Notes: generated by a model not told the origin, from the sequence alone. 64,000 nt of DNA from Sulfuricurvum sp. (GCA_030696775.1 JAUYRN010000033.1:1-64000), one strand, 5' to 3'. Counted from the stretch's first letter, positions 47,191-56,403 are shown. Numbers and translations are program-made.

Positions 47191-48972
47191 TTAAAAATCC
47201 ATCTGAATATTTTTTTCATATTCATCTCTTGGTAAAAATGGAAACATATCATCAAATGGCATAGAAATGATTTTGCCATCATCTAATTTTTTGGATGCAA
47301 CTCTTGGTATCAACAATTGATTTGAAGGGGTAATCACTTCAAAAATAACAGCTCCATCATACGCAATCAGTTCTTTGATTTTATCTTCCATTTCATCAAA
47401 ATTGGAAACGGACATGTATTTGATATTATACAGCTCTGCCACTTTTTTCATAGGTGGAGTAGAAACTCCCGTTCCACTGCTCTCTCCAAATAATCTCCCT
47501 TCCATAAAATTATTCTGTGTGTGCCGTATCAATAAGTAGCCATTATTATTCAGGATAATAGTTTTTATCGGAAGTTTATAATGTGCAATCGTTTGAAACT
47601 CTTGTAAATTCATTTGAATAGAACCATCACCGCTGATACAATAAACATCTTTATGTGAATCTTTTGCTAATGCGGCCACACCGATAGAAGCAGGACTATA
47701 CCCCATAGTGGATAATCCGCCTGTTATAATATGCCGTTGACCAAATTTGACCTTAAATGCTTGAGCATGTACATGAAAGCAAGATCCTGTATCCGTTACA
47801 ATGACATCATTAGGAGTAAGATATTCAGAAAAAACACGCATAAAATGATACGAGTTGACCCCTTCTTTCTCATTTAGGTATTCAGGAATATCTACAGGAT
47901 AATTTTGCTTCCATCCTTGCGCTTTCTCTAGCCATTTGAGATAGTGCTCTTTTTCAGGATGAAAGTCTTGAATTAGAAGATTCATCACTTCTTTTACATC
48001 ACCCAATATTTTTATTGCCTTAGTGACGGACGGTTTTTCAAACTCATTAGGATCAATTTCTACCAGTATAATTTTTGAGTTTGGAGCGAAATTTTGATAA
48101 TCATGTCCAATAAGTCCAATGCTCAACCTTGAACCCAAAACAAGCAATACATCCGAGTTTTGTACAGCAAAATTACCAGCTCTATCTCCATAAGTTCCGG
48201 GTCGTCCAATAAAATTTACATGTTCATGATCTAAGATATCCATTCCCATTCGTGTAACAACTACTGGTATCCCAAATGTATCCGCAATCGTATGCGCTTC
48301 TTGAACGGCATTAGCCTGCTGTACTCCTGCACCCATTAAAATTACAGGTCTTTTTGCTTTTTTAAGTTCTTCTATAATTTGTTGAATATTTATAGAGTCT
48401 CGTATACTAGACTGCTCTGGTGTAAAACCATCATAATCGTCCGGATCAAACATAGCACCTTGTATATCGATAGGGCACTCTATCCAAACAGGTCCAAAGG
48501 GTGCTTGTGAAGCTACAAAAATAGCTTTTTCTATATTGTATTTAACTTGACTAATATCATCCAGAATAACTGCAAATTTGGTGACTTGTTCAAAAATAGG
48601 TAAAGTATTAAATCCTTGCAATGAAAACTGCCTAGGTGTTGTTACGTGTACTTGTTCAACTTTAGATTGTCCTGAAACAATAATACAAGGAGATCGGTCA
48701 ACATACGCACCTACCACACCAGTTAGTGTATTAAGAGCAGCCGGCCCAGCTGTGACATAAACAACACCTATTTTTTTAGCATAACGGGCATAAGCTTCTG
48801 CAGCCATGGCCGCTGCTTGTTCATGATGAAAAAAATACGCATCTATTGTATCTTTTTGCTTAAAGACAGCATCTGTTAAATGCATAATCATACCACCGGT
48901 AATCATAAAAAGTTTATTGCCGCTTACTTCAGCCAATTTTTGCGTTAAATAATCTGCTACCCGTATTTTCAT
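47191..48972 (-). CDS. ThDP-dependent acetolactate-synthase-like enzyme (YerE-like)
   Basis: The 593-residue enzyme has three domains: an N-terminal Pyr domain with the catalytic glutamate in FFHHEQAAAMAAEAYAR, a middle domain (VILMGAGVQQANAV) and a C-terminal PP domain with ISGDGSIQMNLQEFQTI and LNNNGY for Mg-ThDP. It follows rfbH by a 4-base overlap. YerE of Yersinia, in the same kind of cluster, transfers an acyl unit from a 2-oxo acid to C4 of a CDP-3,6-dideoxy-4-ketohexose. The presence of aldolase and dehydrogenase genes suggests a longer donor than pyruvate here. Confidence 0.82.
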   Translation of the reverse strand: MKIRVADYLTQKLAEVSGNKLFMITGGMIMHLTDAVFKQKDTIDAYFFHHEQAAAMAAEAYARYAKKIGVVYVTAGPAALNTLTGVVGAYVDRSPCIIVSGQSKVEQVHVTTPRQFSLQGFNTLPIFEQVTKFAVILDDISQVKYNIEKAIFVASQAPFGPVWIECPIDIQGAMFDPDDYDGFTPEQSSIRDSINIQQIIEELKKAKRPVILMGAGVQQANAVQEAHTIADTFGIPVVVTRMGMDILDHEHVNFIGRPGTYGDRAGNFAVQNSDVLLVLGSRLSIGLIGHDYQNFAPNSKIILVEIDPNEFEKPSVTKAIKILGDVKEVMNLLIQDFHPEKEHYLKWLEKAQGWKQNYPVDIPEYLNEKEGVNSYHFMRVFSEYLTPNDVIVTDTGSCFHVHAQAFKVKFGQRHIITGGLSTMGYSPASIGVAALAKDSHKDVYCISGDGSIQMNLQEFQTIAHYKLPIKTIILNNNGYLLIRHTQNNFMEGRLFGESSGTGVSTPPMKKVAELYNIKYMSVSNFDEMEDKIKELIAYDGAVIFEVITPSNQLLIPRVASKKLDDGKIISMPFDDMFPFLPRDEYEKNIQMDF

Positions 48973-50294
48973 TTTACAAACTCCCGAATTTTAGCAATCA
49001 TATATCCGATAGCATCATCACCCATTCCAGGATAAAGTCCGATCCAAAAACTATCATTCATAATCTTGTCCGTATTAGACAAATTCCCGATGACACGATA
49101 ATCACGCTCTCGCACCATACTGTCAAACATCGGATGACGAATCATATTCCCCGCGAAGAGATTACGGGTTTGGATGTTGGCATTTTCGAGGTGTTCTACA
49201 AGTTCATTACGACTAAATTCTACACCGTCTTTAAGCGTAATCATAAAACCAAACCAGCTCGGGTCACTGTTTGGAGTAGCAGCGTTAAGAACGAGCGCAT
49301 CGACATCTTTAAGTCCTTCATAGAGCTTGATGAAATTTTCTTTGCGCTTTTCGACAAAGGTTGGAAATTTTTCGAGTTGTGCTACGCCGATAGCGGCTTG
49401 CATATCGGAGACTTTGAGATTAAATCCAAAATGGCTGTAAACGTATTTATGGTCATACCCTTTTGGCAAGGTTCCAAAACTCTGGGAGAAACGGCATCCG
49501 CAGGTATTGTCCACACCACTTTCACACCAGCAGTCTCGTCCCCAGTCACGCATCGAGAGCATAATCTTTTTGAGTAAAGGATTGTCCGTATACGTTGCTC
49601 CACCCTCACCCATGGTCATATGGTGCGGTGGGTAAAAACTCGATGTTCCGATATCCCCCCATGTCCCTGTCGGTTTTCCCTCGTAGGTAGAACCAAGGGC
49701 ATCACAGTTATCTTCGATCAACCAAAGATTGTGTTTATCGCAAAACTCTTTTACAGCTCGGAGATTAAACGGGTTACCGAGGGTATGTGCGATCATGATT
49801 GCTTTTGTTTTTGGGCTGAGTGCTGCTTCAAGCTGTGTCGTATCAATATTAAAATGAGTCAGTTCCATATCAACAAAAACGGGAATCGCACCGTACTGGA
49901 CAACGGGGGCAACCGTAGTCGGAAATCCTGCTGCTACGGTGATGACTTCATCTCCTCGTTTTACTTGACGATCTCCAAGCAGTGGAGAAGTAAGAGTATA
50001 AAATGCGAGCAAGTTTGCCGAACTTCCGCTATTAACTAAAAATGTCCAACGAACACCAAGATAATCAGCCAATTTTTTCTCAAATTGTTTCGAATAATCA
50101 CCGTAGGTAAGCCAAAAATCAAGAGAACTATCGACTAGGTTAATCATCTCTTTTTCATCAAAGACACGTCCTGCATAGTTAACGCGGCTTTTACCTTCTA
50201 CAAATACTCTTTCTTGTTGCGGTTTATGCACTAATTCATAATACTCTTTGGTTTTTGCTAAAATTTCTTGTTTTAATTGCTCTGCCGATGTCAT
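48969..50294 (-). CDS. rfbH: CDP-6-deoxy-4-hexulose 3-dehydrase, E1
   Basis: RfbH/DdhC (441 residues) removes the C3 hydroxyl using PMP and a [2Fe-2S] cluster. The PLP lysine of the aminotransferase fold is replaced by histidine (FYPPHHMTMGEGGAT), as in all E1 enzymes. The cluster cysteines lie in DCWCESGVDNTCGC. I start at 50294: AGAGG lies 6 bases ahead and the rfbG stop is 2 bases upstream; a start at 50312 would be within rfbG. The partner reductase E3 (DdhD) is not in the window. Confidence 0.95.
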   Translation of the reverse strand: MTSAEQLKQEILAKTKEYYELVHKPQQERVFVEGKSRVNYAGRVFDEKEMINLVDSSLDFWLTYGDYSKQFEKKLADYLGVRWTFLVNSGSSANLLAFYTLTSPLLGDRQVKRGDEVITVAAGFPTTVAPVVQYGAIPVFVDMELTHFNIDTTQLEAALSPKTKAIMIAHTLGNPFNLRAVKEFCDKHNLWLIEDNCDALGSTYEGKPTGTWGDIGTSSFYPPHHMTMGEGGATYTDNPLLKKIMLSMRDWGRDCWCESGVDNTCGCRFSQSFGTLPKGYDHKYVYSHFGFNLKVSDMQAAIGVAQLEKFPTFVEKRKENFIKLYEGLKDVDALVLNAATPNSDPSWFGFMITLKDGVEFSRNELVEHLENANIQTRNLFAGNMIRHPMFDSMVRERDYRVIGNLSNTDKIMNDSFWIGLYPGMGDDAIGYMIAKIREFVK

Positions 50295-50296
50295 CT

Positions 50297-51394
50297 TTAT
50301 CCTCTTATCCATAATAATTTTTTTGCTTTTGCATCGGCTATATAATCCGACAAATCTTTTGCTGTAGAAATGGTACCATTTTCATAAAAGTTTTTGTACC
50401 ATAGCACTGTCTTTTCAAAAGTTGTCTCACTATCCCACACATCTTTCCATTGTAGGCTTATGTGAGCTTTTGAGCAATCTAATTTTAATAAATTAGCTTC
50501 ATGTAGCTGATGGGGGTCACGTGTGAGCTCATAATCAATTTTGTCCCAGTATTTTTTAACATGATTGACTACCTCTTCGACCGAAATGGACCCCTCATCA
50601 CTGGGACCAAAATTCCACGCTTCGCCGAATTCCGCTTTCTCTTCTAAAAGCTTTTGCCCGATAGCAAGATACCCGCTAAGCGGTTCAAGAACATGTTGCC
50701 ATGGGCGAGTTGCATTCGGATTACGGATATTCACTTTTTTTCCTTGTGATACGGAGAGCATGATGTCCGTCATCAGGCGATCTTTTGCCCAATCACCACC
50801 ACCGATTACATTGCCTGCACGACATGATGCTAACAAGGTATTATGAGATTTTTTGTATTCGGTTGGATTGAAATATGAACTTCGGTACGAAGAGGCAAGA
50901 ATGTCGGCACACCCTTTTGACGAACTGTAGGGATCATATCCACCCATCGGATCATTTTCACGGTAGCCCCATACCCATTCACGGTTTTCATACGCTTTAT
51001 CGCTAGTAATATTGATAATTGCTTGTACACCGTTCGTACGGCACGCTTCAAAAACTTTGAGCGTTCCTATCACATTGGTTTCATACGTCTCTATTGGATT
51101 TTCATAAGAGAGTCGTACAAGAGGCTGTGCCGCAAGATGAAAGACAGCATCAGGTTTATAGGTTGCAAAAGCTTGATTGAGTTTATCTAAATCTCGGATA
51201 TCTCCAATGATAGAGGTAATATTGAGATTTAATAATGAAATATGATTGGGTTCGCTCGGTGCTTCCAAAGAATAACCAATTACTTTTGCACCTATTTGAG
51301 AAAGCCAATATACTAACCAAGAGCCTTTAAATCCGGTATGACCGGTTACCAAAACTGTTTTGTTTTTATAGATACCACCAAAAAGTGTTTGCAT
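50297..51394 (-). CDS. rfbG: CDP-glucose 4,6-dehydratase
   Basis: RfbG/DdhB (365 residues) makes CDP-4-keto-6-deoxyglucose. KTVLVTGHTGFKGSWLVYWL is the NAD loop, NITSDKAYENREW and YDPYSSSKGCADI (Y-x3-K) are diagnostic, and RAGNVIGGGDWAKDRLMTDI is typical. The ATG at 51394 shares one base with the rfbF stop (TAATG). An in-frame TTG at 51409 is less likely. Confidence 0.96.
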   Translation of the reverse strand: MQTLFGGIYKNKTVLVTGHTGFKGSWLVYWLSQIGAKVIGYSLEAPSEPNHISLLNLNITSIIGDIRDLDKLNQAFATYKPDAVFHLAAQPLVRLSYENPIETYETNVIGTLKVFEACRTNGVQAIINITSDKAYENREWVWGYRENDPMGGYDPYSSSKGCADILASSYRSSYFNPTEYKKSHNTLLASCRAGNVIGGGDWAKDRLMTDIMLSVSQGKKVNIRNPNATRPWQHVLEPLSGYLAIGQKLLEEKAEFGEAWNFGPSDEGSISVEEVVNHVKKYWDKIDYELTRDPHQLHEANLLKLDCSKAHISLQWKDVWDSETTFEKTVLWYKNFYENGTISTAKDLSDYIADAKAKKLLWIRG

Positions 51395-52167
51395 TACCAA
51401 ACTTTCCAAGGGGCACTTTTAGTATCCCACAGCTTATTCAAATCATTTTTATCTTTTAAAGAATCCATAGGAGACCAAAACCCTTCATGCTTATAGGTAA
51501 ATAGTTCTCCATCAAGTGCAAGATTTTTAAGAGGTGCTTGTTCAAAAATAGTGCTATCACCCTCTATAATATAGTCAAATACCTTAGGCTCGCAAACAAA
51601 ATAACCTGCATTAATCCATCCACCATCTCCTTTTGGTTTTTCAAGAAAATGGGTTACTTGATCGTTTGATTTAATATTTAGAGCTCCAAATCTTCCATCA
51701 GGTTGAGTTGAAGTCATCGTCATAGCTTTACCATGAGATTTGTGAAATTTAATAAGTTCATCAATATTAATATTACTCACTCCATCACCATACGTCAGCA
51801 TAAACGGCTCATTTCCAATAAAATCTTGCGCCCGCTTCACACGACCACCTGTCATCGTTTCAAGCCCAGTATCGAGCAATGTAACCTTCCAAGGTTCACT
51901 AGAATTATTAAGAATTTCCATTTTTCCATTTTGCATATCAATAGTTACGTCACTCTGGTGAAGAAAATAATTAGCAAAATACTCTTTAATGTAATATCCC
52001 TTATAGCCAAGAAGAATAACAAAATCATTAAAGCCATAATGGCTGTAAATTTTCATAATATGCCATAGTATTGGTTTTCCACCAATTTCTACCATCGGTT
52101 TTGGACGTACATCCGTTTCTTCTGATAATCTAGTCCCGTACCCACCGGCTAATAATAGTATTTTCAT
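51394..52167 (-). CDS. rfbF: glucose-1-phosphate cytidylyltransferase
   Basis: RfbF/DdhA (257 residues) makes CDP-glucose. LLAGGYGTRLSEETDVRPKPMVEIGGKPI is the catalytic start (residues 4-32), LTYGDGVSNIN binds metal, and EKPKGDGGWINAGYFVCEP and EGFWSPMDSLKDKN are diagnostic. A -10 box TATAAT at 52205-52200 upstream suggests an internal promoter, so rfbF may start a separately controlled sub-operon for the branched-sugar genes. Confidence 0.97.
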   Translation of the reverse strand: MKILLLAGGYGTRLSEETDVRPKPMVEIGGKPILWHIMKIYSHYGFNDFVILLGYKGYYIKEYFANYFLHQSDVTIDMQNGKMEILNNSSEPWKVTLLDTGLETMTGGRVKRAQDFIGNEPFMLTYGDGVSNINIDELIKFHKSHGKAMTMTSTQPDGRFGALNIKSNDQVTHFLEKPKGDGGWINAGYFVCEPKVFDYIIEGDSTIFEQAPLKNLALDGELFTYKHEGFWSPMDSLKDKNDLNKLWDTKSAPWKVW

Positions 52168-52199
52168 TATTTTTTATATTCCTTATATATTGGATATAA

Positions 52200-52205
52200 A
52201 TTATA
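52200..52205 (-). promoter_or_regulatory. possible internal promoter before rfbF
   Basis: TATAAT reads on the minus strand at 52205-52200, in the only sizeable gap (86 bases) of the long minus-strand arm. No -35 is clear. It would allow expression of rfbF, G, H and the downstream sugar genes apart from the glycosyltransferases upstream. Confidence 0.4.
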
Positions 52206-52253
52206 ATATAATATCACTAGTTTTCAGCTGATATTTTTTTAGTTTAAGCTCTG

Positions 52254-53078
52254 TTAAATTCTATTGTGTGAATTTAGTCCTTCATGACATACAAAACGAT
52301 TTTCTTCTTTATTTTTGATCATCTTTTCCCAATAAAATATACCAATATCTCTCTCATTGTACTTATGCCATAAATGAAATTGATTAGCCACATTCTTACA
52401 TGATTTAATTTGCAATCCGAAAGCACGAAAACGCCAATCTAAATCGGTATCATCACTAAGTGATGTTTCCCCGTATCCCTCATCAAATCCATTTAGAATA
52501 ACTATATCTTTTCGAAAACACGAAAAATTACATCCCAAAATACTCGTGTTACGTTTGCGAAATTTTGATAACAACGGATAAAGCCATCCTGTCGGAGAGA
52601 GATAAACACCGTACTCGTATTTCGAATTTTTCTCAAATGCCAATCCAATATATTTATAAAGCCGTTTTTCGATATCCATGATATCAACTATTCCTGAATT
52701 TATTTTTTGAGTCAAAAATTCTGACAAATTGACACGCCGACCAGAGAGAACCGTCCTGCTTTCAGCCAAAACAACATGTGCTTCTACAAAAGTCGTATAA
52801 GGCACACAATCTCCATCGATAAAAATCAGATATTCCCCCGAACTGGCAACGATTCCGTTATTTTGGGAACGGGCTTTTCGTACTCCGATATCCTCTTGGG
52901 TCGTATGTTTCACATCCAAATCTTTAATATTCTCAATATACTCTTTCATTTGAGGATTTTCACCGTCTTCGGCGATAATTACTTCAAAATTTTTATAGGT
53001 TTGACGTTTCAAAGCGGTAATAATTAATGAAAGCGATTGAATATCTTTATATACGGCAATGATGACACTAACTCTCAT
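52254..53078 (-). CDS. glycosyltransferase family 2 (GT-A), paralogue
   Basis: The 274-residue enzyme has VSVIIAVYKDIQSLSLII, IAEDGENPQM and EYLIFIDGDCVPY (donor motif), and a C-terminal domain with GCNFSCFRKDIVILNGFDE and LSDDTDLDWRFRAFG. It is a paralogue of the plus-strand GT2 at 38020-38850. The start overlaps the GT4 gene by 4 bases. The sugar is unknown. Confidence 0.85.
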   Translation of the reverse strand: MRVSVIIAVYKDIQSLSLIITALKRQTYKNFEVIIAEDGENPQMKEYIENIKDLDVKHTTQEDIGVRKARSQNNGIVASSGEYLIFIDGDCVPYTTFVEAHVVLAESRTVLSGRRVNLSEFLTQKINSGIVDIMDIEKRLYKYIGLAFEKNSKYEYGVYLSPTGWLYPLLSKFRKRNTSILGCNFSCFRKDIVILNGFDEGYGETSLSDDTDLDWRFRAFGLQIKSCKNVANQFHLWHKYNERDIGIFYWEKMIKNKEENRFVCHEGLNSHNRI

Positions 53079-54157
53079 AGATTCTCCAAAACTTTTTGTA
53101 ATTCTAAAAACTGCTTTTGACTTTCGAATTGCTTCAATGCTTTTGTCTTTCCCGTATTGGCAAATTTCTGTCTTGTATCACTGTTTTGACACAGTAAACT
53201 CAATTTTTCTCTTAAATCTGCCACATCAAAAGTTTTAAAAAGTAGCCCATTTTCATTATCATCGATAATTTCCAACGGCCCGCCACTGTCACTGGCAATG
53301 ACACACACACCACACATCATTGCCTCGATCAATACCAGTCCAAACGTCTCATTTTCGGTTGCTAAAACCATCACGTCACACAGCTGCATCAATGTTTGCA
53401 CTTCACGGGTAAATCCGGTGAAAACTGCGATATCGACATAATAGTTTTGGAGCTTTTGGAGATATGCTTCATCCATAGCAGCTCCTATAACTAAAGCTTT
53501 TGCATCAATCCCATTATTAACTAACTCTTCTACCGCTTGAAGTAGAATATGCTGCCCTTTTGCTTCTTCGATCCGCCCGACGATTCCGACCGTAAACGCC
53601 TTTGCGAGTCCCATCTGTTGACGACGTTCATTTCGCTCATCCGATGAGATTACCGTTGGTTGTTCCGCACCGATGTATAGCACATCAGTTACTGGACGGA
53701 TATCGTTAGGAATAAATTTCTCAATTTGCAATTTTACCTGATGGGTGACAGCCAAGATCATGTCGAGATTTTTGTACAAAAAGCGGTGGTAAAAATCGTC
53801 TTTGAAACGGGTCATAGTCATGTGCCGTGACTGTACTACACGCGGTTTACGTTTAGAAATTAATTTAGCCATAATAGCTAAGGGAAGATCTTTCGTCCAA
53901 TGCAGATGAAGGACATCAATTGCTTCATCATCGATAATTTTCGCAAGATGGCGGGCACTCAACCATGACAAAAATACACTTCGACGTTTTAGTGTGAAAT
54001 AAATATAAGTATTATCCTCGTAATAACTTTTCAACTTCCCTTTTTCATTAATAACACTAATACACTGCTCACCCAAATAACGCGAAGCGCGCATCATATA
54101 CAGCTCTAATCCGCCAAGGTCAGGAGAAAGACAGAGTTCACAAATTTTATTTGTCAC
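53075..54157 (-). CDS. glycosyltransferase family 4 (GT-B)
   Basis: The 360-residue enzyme has the GT4 layout: CELCLSPDLGGLELYMMRASRYL at the N-terminus, VGIVGRIEEAKGQHILLQAVEEL in the middle, and VLATENETFGLVLIEAMMCGVCVIASDSGGPLEI (residues about 270-303) with the E-x7-E donor motif. It probably builds the LPS core. It overlaps the upstream GT2 gene by 11 bases. Confidence 0.9.
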   Translation of the reverse strand: MTNKICELCLSPDLGGLELYMMRASRYLGEQCISVINEKGKLKSYYEDNTYIYFTLKRRSVFLSWLSARHLAKIIDDEAIDVLHLHWTKDLPLAIMAKLISKRKPRVVQSRHMTMTRFKDDFYHRFLYKNLDMILAVTHQVKLQIEKFIPNDIRPVTDVLYIGAEQPTVISSDERNERRQQMGLAKAFTVGIVGRIEEAKGQHILLQAVEELVNNGIDAKALVIGAAMDEAYLQKLQNYYVDIAVFTGFTREVQTLMQLCDVMVLATENETFGLVLIEAMMCGVCVIASDSGGPLEIIDDNENGLLFKTFDVADLREKLSLLCQNSDTRQKFANTGKTKALKQFESQKQFLELQKVLENL

Positions 54158-54908
54158 GTTTGCTCTTTTGTTCGAGATTCAATTCATACAATTTGATGTA
54201 TTTATAAAAGTTCGTCGCCATATGTGAAAAGGCGATAATGAGTCCTGCATATCCGTCTAAAAATCCTCTTTTTAACACATAGGTTCGGAAAAACGAATAC
54301 AAACCATTGAAAAATGCTTTGGCAGGCGAGGAAGATCTTTTACCGACATTGTCATTTGCAAAAAGAGTCGAATAACGATCCAGCTTGATGATAAAATCAG
54401 AAATGCTCATGTAGCTGTAATGCTTCATATTCCCCTCAATATCCTCTTTTTTCATCCCCTCATCCATAATATTTTCATGAACAGCATTATCATTAAAGTG
54501 GGTTACCGATTTATTGTATAAACGGCGAATTTTTTGATTGTTCCAACCGCAGTGTTTAATCTGTATCTCTTTGTAGTACGCCAAAAAGTTGACCATATAA
54601 ATCGTATGAGAATCCAGAACTTTCGTCTGTAAAGTTTTTAATAAGATCTCATCCACTACTTCATCACTGTCGATAATAAGTACCCAATCGTACTTTGCGA
54701 AACTTGCTGCACGGTTTTTGGTTGTTCCGAATCCGTCGAAATTTCCTTCGATCAAATGAACATTGGGATAGTCACGAGCTATTTCCAATGTCCCGTCCGT
54801 TGAACCGTTGTCATACACGACCACATCCACAAACTCTCGCAAACTTTCCAAGGTTTTACAGATAGTCCGTGCTCCGTTTTTAACAATCATTACAGCCGAT
54901 ACATTCAT
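54147..54908 (-). CDS. glycosyltransferase family 2, WaaE/KdtX-like
   Basis: The 253-residue enzyme has SAVMIVKNGARTICKTLESL, VYDNGSTDGTLEIA, WVLIIDSDEVVDE and CGWNNQKIRRLYNK, with a hydrophobic C-terminal region. This is the pattern of the WaaE (KdtX) enzymes that add glucose to heptose I of the LPS core. It lies 1 base after the deacetylase gene. Confidence 0.85.
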   Translation of the reverse strand: MNVSAVMIVKNGARTICKTLESLREFVDVVVYDNGSTDGTLEIARDYPNVHLIEGNFDGFGTTKNRAASFAKYDWVLIIDSDEVVDEILLKTLQTKVLDSHTIYMVNFLAYYKEIQIKHCGWNNQKIRRLYNKSVTHFNDNAVHENIMDEGMKKEDIEGNMKHYSYMSISDFIIKLDRYSTLFANDNVGKRSSSPAKAFFNGLYSFFRTYVLKRGFLDGYAGLIIAFSHMATNFYKYIKLYELNLEQKSKRDK

Positions 54909-54909
54909 C

Positions 54910-55641
54910 TTAACTCTTTATCATTTTAAGTACAGTTTTCAACCAAAAAGCCAACTGTTTTAGGGGTTTAAACAATTCACCAGGACTTTTAAGCGCGTCC
55001 CCTTTTATACGATACACTAATCCGCCGATTCCTTCCCATGAGGGATTTAAGGCATTACCGATTCGAAAGACATACCCATAATGTTCATGTGCCAGCGCAA
55101 CTGCTAAATCATTGTATTTTCCATAAGGCAATACGAACGATTCGACACGGCAGCCCAGCTTCTCTTCAAGGATGACTTTGGAGCCAAAAATCTCACGTTC
55201 CAAATCCACTCCCTCATCACTGAGATTGATATGATTCATAGAGTGCGAGGCAATAAAAACGTGACCGCTTTGAACCATCTCTCGTAGCTCCGCATACGTA
55301 CAAAATGGGGCAAAGGTTTGATAATTTTCGTAAATTTCATGATGCTTTAATGAGAGACGTTTTTCCGGTGTAATATCGGTATCATCAAGGATAAAAGCAG
55401 AGGGTACAGCAAGTAAAGCTTTTAAGTTGTATTTTCTGAGCAAAGGAAATACATAGTGATAAAAATCATAATACGCATCATCAAATGTAAGACAAATCGA
55501 AGAGCTTTGAAACTCCTCCCCTGGAAAAACTGTCACATAGCGTTCGCTAATCAGACGTAGATGCGCATCCATCATCGAGTCTAAATTCGAAAGGGGTAAA
55601 TCATCGCTATTAATATGGTGATACATTACTACTGGAATCAT
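54910..55641 (-). CDS. polysaccharide deacetylase (NodB domain)
   Basis: The 243-residue carbohydrate esterase 4 enzyme has MYHHIN near the start, the catalytic LTFDDAYYDFYHYVFPLL (T-F-D-D) and IASHSMNHINLS (metal-binding H-x3-H), and LPYGKYND. It lacks a signal peptide, so it may act in the cytoplasm on lipid-linked or nucleotide-linked N-acetyl sugars. I start at 55641 (AAAGGGAATT before the ATG); an in-frame start at 55677 has no Shine-Dalgarno box. It is the first gene of the minus-strand arm. Confidence 0.85.
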   Translation of the reverse strand: MIPVVMYHHINSDDLPLSNLDSMMDAHLRLISERYVTVFPGEEFQSSSICLTFDDAYYDFYHYVFPLLRKYNLKALLAVPSAFILDDTDITPEKRLSLKHHEIYENYQTFAPFCTYAELREMVQSGHVFIASHSMNHINLSDEGVDLEREIFGSKVILEEKLGCRVESFVLPYGKYNDLAVALAHEHYGYVFRIGNALNPSWEGIGGLVYRIKGDALKSPGELFKPLKQLAFWLKTVLKMIKS

Positions 55642-55668
55642 AATTCCCTTTCTAAAACCTTTAGTCTC

Positions 55669-55710
55669 ATTATACAAAATTTACACTATTTTTGAAATTA
55701 CAGCTATAAT
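55669..55710. promoter_or_regulatory. divergent -10 boxes between deacetylase and toxin-antitoxin genes
   Basis: On the minus strand TATAAT reads at 55674-55669, facing the long glycan arm. On the plus strand TATAAT at 55705-55710 (GCTATAATACA) faces the antitoxin gene, 33 bases from its ATG. The two lie about 35 bases apart, so binding of the antitoxin here could affect both directions. Confidence 0.5.
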
Positions 55711-55742
55711 ACATAATAATATTTACATACAAAGGAATACAG

Positions 55743-55982
55743 ATGTCAGCTACATTACGTAAAAATTTCGTTTTTGACAGCACTGTCGTTGCCCACCTCG
55801 AAGAAATCGCGCGTATCGAGGGACTTTCATTGACAAAAGCAATTAATAATATGATTGAGCAACGATACGAAGAGATAGCAAAGCAAAAGAGGCTTGAGGC
55901 TGCAATGAGCATCATAGGTAGTGCTTCTGGAGTATTTGGGAATCTAACGATTCAAGAAATTAAAGCCCAAATGGATGTTTAA
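55743..55982 (+). CDS. antitoxin-like protein (ribbon-helix-helix type)
   Basis: The 79-residue protein has a short strand (TLRKNFVFDSTVVAHLEEIA) and two helices (LSLTKAINNMIEQRYEEIAKQKR), fitting a ribbon-helix-helix DNA-binding antitoxin. The C-terminus (SGVFGNLTIQEIKAQMDV) would wrap the toxin. AAAGGAA lies 6 bases before the ATG. It overlaps the PIN gene by 8 bases. Family assignment rests on pattern and the partner gene. Confidence 0.7.
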   Translation: MSATLRKNFVFDSTVVAHLEEIARIEGLSLTKAINNMIEQRYEEIAKQKRLEAAMSIIGSASGVFGNLTIQEIKAQMDV

Positions 55983-56403
55983 GCGACTATTTTTGGATGC
56001 CAACATTTTGGTGGACTTTGTAGACGATATGAGACCATCTCATATTCAGAGCAAAAAAATAATCATTGATGCAATACAGAAAGATGTCCACCTTTTTACT
56101 AGCTGTGATATTGTAACAACGGTTTATTATCTTAGTGCTAAAATAGACAAAAAGCAGGCACTCAATGAAATTACAAAAATCAATTGTTTTTGTAAAATAA
56201 TTGATTTTTCAAACGTCGAAGTAGAACAAACCTGTGATTTAATGGCTCAGAACAGTGATTTTAAAGATTTGGAAGACACAATCCAATATATCCTCGCTAA
56301 AAAAGCTTTATGCGATTGTATTATCTCCAATGATAAAAACTTTTTGAGTCCTGATATTCTTCTCCTTAACAGTGAACAATTTTGTGAAAGGTTAGGATTA
56401 TGA
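55975..56403 (+). CDS. PIN-domain toxin (VapC-like)
   Basis: The 142-residue protein begins RLFLDANILVDFVDD with Asp8, the first PIN acidic residue. SCDIVTTVYYL near residue 45, KDLEDTIQYILAKKALCDCIISNDKNF (Asp98/Asp101, Asp114 and Asp120) supply the rest of the metal-binding set. Such enzymes cleave tRNA or rRNA unless bound by the antitoxin. All acidic residues are present, so it should be active. Its stop overlaps the start of an LPS-core kinase gene (ATGA), which is unusual for a toxin-antitoxin unit. Confidence 0.85.
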   Translation: MFKRLFLDANILVDFVDDMRPSHIQSKKIIIDAIQKDVHLFTSCDIVTTVYYLSAKIDKKQALNEITKINCFCKIIDFSNVEVEQTCDLMAQNSDFKDLEDTIQYILAKKALCDCIISNDKNFLSPDILLLNSEQFCERLGL

